Below the pieces are notes generated by a model. The model saw nothing but the letters and a program-made list of their open reading frames with translations, was not told where the DNA came from and did no database searches. From contig DAOVUK010000077.1 in the NCBI GenBank assembly GCA_030632625.1, positions 1 through 9,754 on the forward strand: DNA of 9,754 nucleotides. Direction: 5' to 3'. The position numbers and the translations under genes are program-made. Positions 7,379-9,754 of this stretch are shown here, in pieces. The number at the start of each line of letters is the position of its first letter. Within the stretch, counting starts at the first letter, position 1. This stretch comes from Gammaproteobacteria bacterium. GTDB taxonomy: Bacteria > Pseudomonadota > Gammaproteobacteria > GRL18.

Positions 7379-8404
7379 TTATATCTTTTTTTCCAATTCA
7401 CTCAAACGTCGAGCCATTTTATCCAATTGCTTAAAACGAATAAAATTTTTGTGCCATTGAGCGTTTGCCTGTAAAGGTGTTCCAGATGAATACACCCCTG
7501 CATCCTTAATGGATTTTGTCACCAGCGAAGTCGCCGTAATATGTACGTGATCAGCAATCGTCAAATGACCAAGAATTCCTGAGCCGCCGCCGATGGCACA
7601 ATGTTTGCCTATTGTTGAGCTGCCTGCAATGCCAACACATCCTGCAATCGCTGTATTTTCACCAATTCGGACATTATGAGCAATTTGAATCAGGTTATCC
7701 AGTTTAACACCATTTTCAATCACAGTATCTTCAATAGCACCCCTGTCAATTGTGGTATTCGCGCCAATTTCTACATTATTGCCAATAATAACCGTACCCA
7801 GCTGCGGCACCTTAAACCATTGTCCATTGTCATTAGCAATACCAAAACCATCACTGCCAATCACGGCACCTGAGTGGACAATACATTTTTCACCCATAAC
7901 AACATTGGCATAAATTGAAGCATTGGCATAAAGCACAGTGCCATGACCAATTTTAACATTATCACCAATACTACAGCCAGCATGTAATCTTACATTATCA
8001 CCAATCTGTGAACCTTCGCCAATAACAACATGAGCTGCAACATTAACGTTTTCACCAAGAATCACATTATCTGCGATCACAGCATTTTCAGCAATTTGGG
8101 TTTTCTGAATATCAGGTTTTGTCAACCAGGCTGCTATTTTGGCATAGGCCAGATAGGGATCATCCGCTAAAATGGCATTAGTCGGACAATTGTCTACATC
8201 GTCAGGATGAAGAATGACAATAGAGGCTTTGGTGGTCAGCAGAAATTTATGATACTTACGGTTGGTGAAAAAACTGAGTTCATATTGTTGGGCGAGCTCA
8301 AGTGTAGCAATACCTGAAATAGTGACTTCAGGATCCCCATGGGTACTTGCACCAACGATATCAGCCAGTTCTTGTATGCCGGCCTGGCGTGTAGAAATAG
8401 ACAT
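7379..8404 (-). CDS. lpxD: UDP-3-O-(3-hydroxyacyl)glucosamine N-acyltransferase
   Basis: LpxD adds the second, N-linked 3-hydroxyacyl chain to UDP-3-O-acylglucosamine in lipid A synthesis. The product has 341 residues, as in E. coli. It consists of an N-terminal uridine-binding domain (about 1-100), a left-handed beta-helix of hexapeptide repeats (about 105-310) and a C-terminal helix ending ARRLSELEKKI. The catalytic histidine is H243 in QIAHNV (E. coli H239). SGAVIGSDGFG, TTIDRGAIEDT and VYSSGTPLQ are family signatures. The ATG at 8404 lies 16 nt after the skp stop and lacks a strong Shine-Dalgarno, suggesting coupling to skp translation. Nothing is missing. Confidence 0.97.
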   Translation of the reverse strand: MSISTRQAGIQELADIVGASTHGDPEVTISGIATLELAQQYELSFFTNRKYHKFLLTTKASIVILHPDDVDNCPTNAILADDPYLAYAKIAAWLTKPDIQKTQIAENAVIADNVILGENVNVAAHVVIGEGSQIGDNVRLHAGCSIGDNVKIGHGTVLYANASIYANVVMGEKCIVHSGAVIGSDGFGIANDNGQWFKVPQLGTVIIGNNVEIGANTTIDRGAIEDTVIENGVKLDNLIQIAHNVRIGENTAIAGCVGIAGSSTIGKHCAIGGGSGILGHLTIADHVHITATSLVTKSIKDAGVYSSGTPLQANAQWHKNFIRFKQLDKMARRLSELEKKI

Positions 8405-8420
8405 TTGCTATAAACCGAAA

Positions 8421-8936
8421 TTACTTACCTGAGCTATACTGTTTTTTTAATTGAGCCAGGATTTTATCGGTAATATCAATTTTCTCACTGGCATAAATAA
8501 CACCATCACTGATAATCAAATCGTATTTCTCATTTTTTGCTATTGTCTGAATTGACTTAAGCACAGACTTTTGTAACTTAACCAGTTCTTCATTTTGACG
8601 AATACTCAAATCTTCTTTAAAAGCGGCTTTATCACGTTCCAGATCTCTTCTCAGCAAGGTAATTTTTCTTTTTAATTTATTAAGTTCTGCTTCCGATAAG
8701 ATAGCAGCATCTTTTTGTAATTTAGTCGTCTTACTCTTAATTTGTTTTTGTAAACTGACCAGAGATTTGTCCCGCTTAGCAAATTCTTTTTGTAATTTAC
8801 TGCGGGCAGATTCTGCCTGAGGCGCTTTTTGTAATAATTTAGCCTGATTAACAAAAGCAATTTTTTGTTCTGCATAAGCAAATGAAACAGTAAAAAACAG
8901 TGCAATTAAAATAAATAACCGTAAATACGTTGGCAT
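8421..8936 (-). CDS. skp: Periplasmic outer-membrane protein chaperone Skp (OmpH family)
   Basis: Skp is a trimeric periplasmic chaperone that holds unfolded outer-membrane proteins on their way to the BAM complex. The 171-residue precursor has a signal peptide (hydrophobic residues about 5-20) with a likely signal peptidase cut after AYA at residue 22. The mature protein begins EQKIAFVNQAKLLQ. The central residues, about 40-120, are very rich in Lys, Leu, Glu and Gln and are predicted to form the coiled-coil tentacles. The C-terminal KYDLIISDGVIYAS segment belongs to the beta-stranded body. ATG at 8936 follows AGGGAG with a 6-nt spacer, the best ribosome binding site in the window. It sits between bamA and lpxD, as in E. 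coli (161 aa there). Confidence 0.94.
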   Translation of the reverse strand: MPTYLRLFILIALFFTVSFAYAEQKIAFVNQAKLLQKAPQAESARSKLQKEFAKRDKSLVSLQKQIKSKTTKLQKDAAILSEAELNKLKRKITLLRRDLERDKAAFKEDLSIRQNEELVKLQKSVLKSIQTIAKNEKYDLIISDGVIYASEKIDITDKILAQLKKQYSSGK

Positions 8937-8942
8937 TTTTTT

Positions 8943-8948
8943 CTCCCT
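8943..8948 (-). promoter_or_regulatory. Strong Shine-Dalgarno of skp
   Basis: AGGGAG on the minus strand, six adenines upstream of the skp ATG. It supports the chosen start and contrasts with the weak sites before lpxD, lpxA and lpxB, consistent with Skp being made in larger amounts. Confidence 0.75.
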
Positions 8949-8954
8949 AAATTT

Positions 8955-8985
8955 GTTATAACTTTTTTACAACAGTATTTTTCAA
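8955..8985 (-). promoter_or_regulatory. Candidate sigma-70-like promoter upstream of skp
   Basis: In the 97-nt gap between bamA and skp, the minus strand carries TTGAAA (8985-8980) and TATAAC (8960-8955) with a 19-nt spacer, or TTATAA with an 18-nt spacer. Each box is one or two bases off consensus and the spacer is long. The surrounding DNA is AT-rich, so chance matches are likely. If real, it would let skp-lpxD and the genes beyond be transcribed independently of bamA. Confidence 0.25.
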
Positions 8986-9034
8986 AATAGTATGATACAT
9001 CCTACACTGATTTACGAACATAAATTAGGATAGA

Positions 9035-9754
9035 CTAAAAACTTTGTCCAAATGAAAATTGAAAGACTTCTGTATCATCGCCTGATTCTTCATTCAATGG
9101 CGTGGCAACACTGACTCTTAACAGGCCGAATGGACTTAACCAGGCACCGGCAAGACCTGTGGTAAAACGTAAATCACCAAAATCAAAATCACCGGCCTCT
9201 GCAAAAACATTACCCATATCAACAAAGCCGCTCAGACGATAAGCTGAGGAGTCTTTCACAAAGGGGATTGGCAGAATAATTTCAGCATTGCCAATGACTT
9301 TTAACTGGCCACCCAAAGGATCATCTGTCGGCAGCAAAGTAAAAGGATCATGGCCACCAATACTTGGAATATCATGCACCTTATCATCTCTGGGTCCTAA
9401 GGTATTAGACTTATAACCCCGGACATCATTCATACCACCCGCATAATATTTTTCAAATGGCGGAAAAGCATCCCCCCCTAGAGTATCGGCATAGCCCAAA
9501 TTGCCCTTTAGCATTAAGGTGGTCGTTCTTGTCAGAGGAAAAAATCGCTGCTGCACGTAATTAATATGGTAGAACGACAAATCACTGCCTGGAAGGGCCC
9601 AATCACCCGATAAGCGCTGTAACGCACCTCGGGTTGGGAAAATAGCCTTATTCAAAGTGTTATGAGACCAGTTCGCGGAGAATCTTAGAGTATTAAACTC
9701 ATCCCCTTCTTTATATACAAACTCAAGAATGTCAAAGGATGTTGAGGTTAAATC
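9035..9754 (-). CDS. bamA: Outer membrane protein assembly factor BamA, C-terminal part (5' end outside window)
   Basis: BamA is the Omp85-family core of the BAM complex, which inserts beta-barrel proteins into the outer membrane. The frame is open from the right edge and gives 239 residues, roughly the last 30% of a normal BamA (810 aa in E. coli), all within the 16-strand barrel. Recognisable segments are WSHNTLNKAIFPTRG, the YYAGGMNDVRGYKSNTLGP stretch with the loop-6 VRG[FY] motif, FVDMGNVF and the closing strand FQFSFGQSF. The terminal Phe is the barrel assembly signal, so the 3' end is intact. A TTG at 9655 lies within the barrel and is not the start. The gene ends in TAG, followed ten codons later by another in-frame TAG (9004-9002). 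The POTRA domains are outside the window. Confidence 0.96.
   Translation of the reverse strand, partial: DLTSTSFDILEFVYKEGDEFNTLRFSANWSHNTLNKAIFPTRGALQRLSGDWALPGSDLSFYHINYVQQRFFPLTRTTTLMLKGNLGYADTLGGDAFPPFEKYYAGGMNDVRGYKSNTLGPRDDKVHDIPSIGGHDPFTLLPTDDPLGGQLKVIGNAEIILPIPFVKDSSAYRLSGFVDMGNVFAEAGDFDFGDLRFTTGLAGAWLSPFGLLRVSVATPLNEESGDDTEVFQFSFGQSF

Noticed and set aside
9653..9655. TTG at 9655 as a start codon for a separate 206-residue protein
   Set aside because: The frame continues upstream to the window edge with BamA barrel sequence, so this is an internal Leu codon.

Overview
The window carries the conserved outer-membrane/lipid A gene block of a gammaproteobacterium, read entirely from the minus strand. 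In order of transcription (right to left) it holds the 3' part of bamA, then skp, lpxD, fabZ, lpxA, lpxB, rnhB and dnaE, followed by a small YqaA-type membrane protein gene. This order up to dnaE matches the Escherichia coli bamA-skp-lpxD-fabZ-lpxA-lpxB-rnhB-dnaE-accA cluster, and the proteins align closely with their E. coli counterparts. By eye the DNA is moderately AT-rich, in the low-to-mid 40s % GC. The genus cannot be named from the window.

Region by region: 9754-9035 is the C-terminal half of the BamA barrel. 8936-8421 is its periplasmic chaperone partner Skp. 8404-4821 holds lpxD, fabZ, lpxA and lpxB, which act together: LpxA, LpxD and LpxB are early steps of lipid A synthesis, and FabZ uses the same 3-hydroxyacyl-ACP pool for phospholipid synthesis. 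4831-4226 is RNase HII. 4197-688 is the replicative polymerase gene dnaE. 653-201 is yqaA, sitting where accA would be expected. 2-148 is the possible tail of an unrecognised plus-strand gene, convergent with yqaA. Most genes are packed tightly (1-nt and 11-nt overlaps, gaps of 16-44 nt). Two gaps of about 90-100 nt precede skp and fabZ.

The main anomaly is in dnaE. A single in-frame amber codon (TAG, plus-strand 2110-2112) replaces a glutamine found in E. coli DnaE, splitting an otherwise intact 1169-codon gene. The frame and the conserved sequence continue straight through the stop. A sequencing or assembly error, a real nonsense mutation covered by a suppressor tRNA, or a second functional copy are all possible. 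The proper ends of bamA and dnaE are also TAG, which argues against general reassignment of TAG in this organism. A second point is that LpxA has Met at the acyl-chain 'ruler' position, which predicts 10-carbon 3-hydroxyacyl chains on lipid A.
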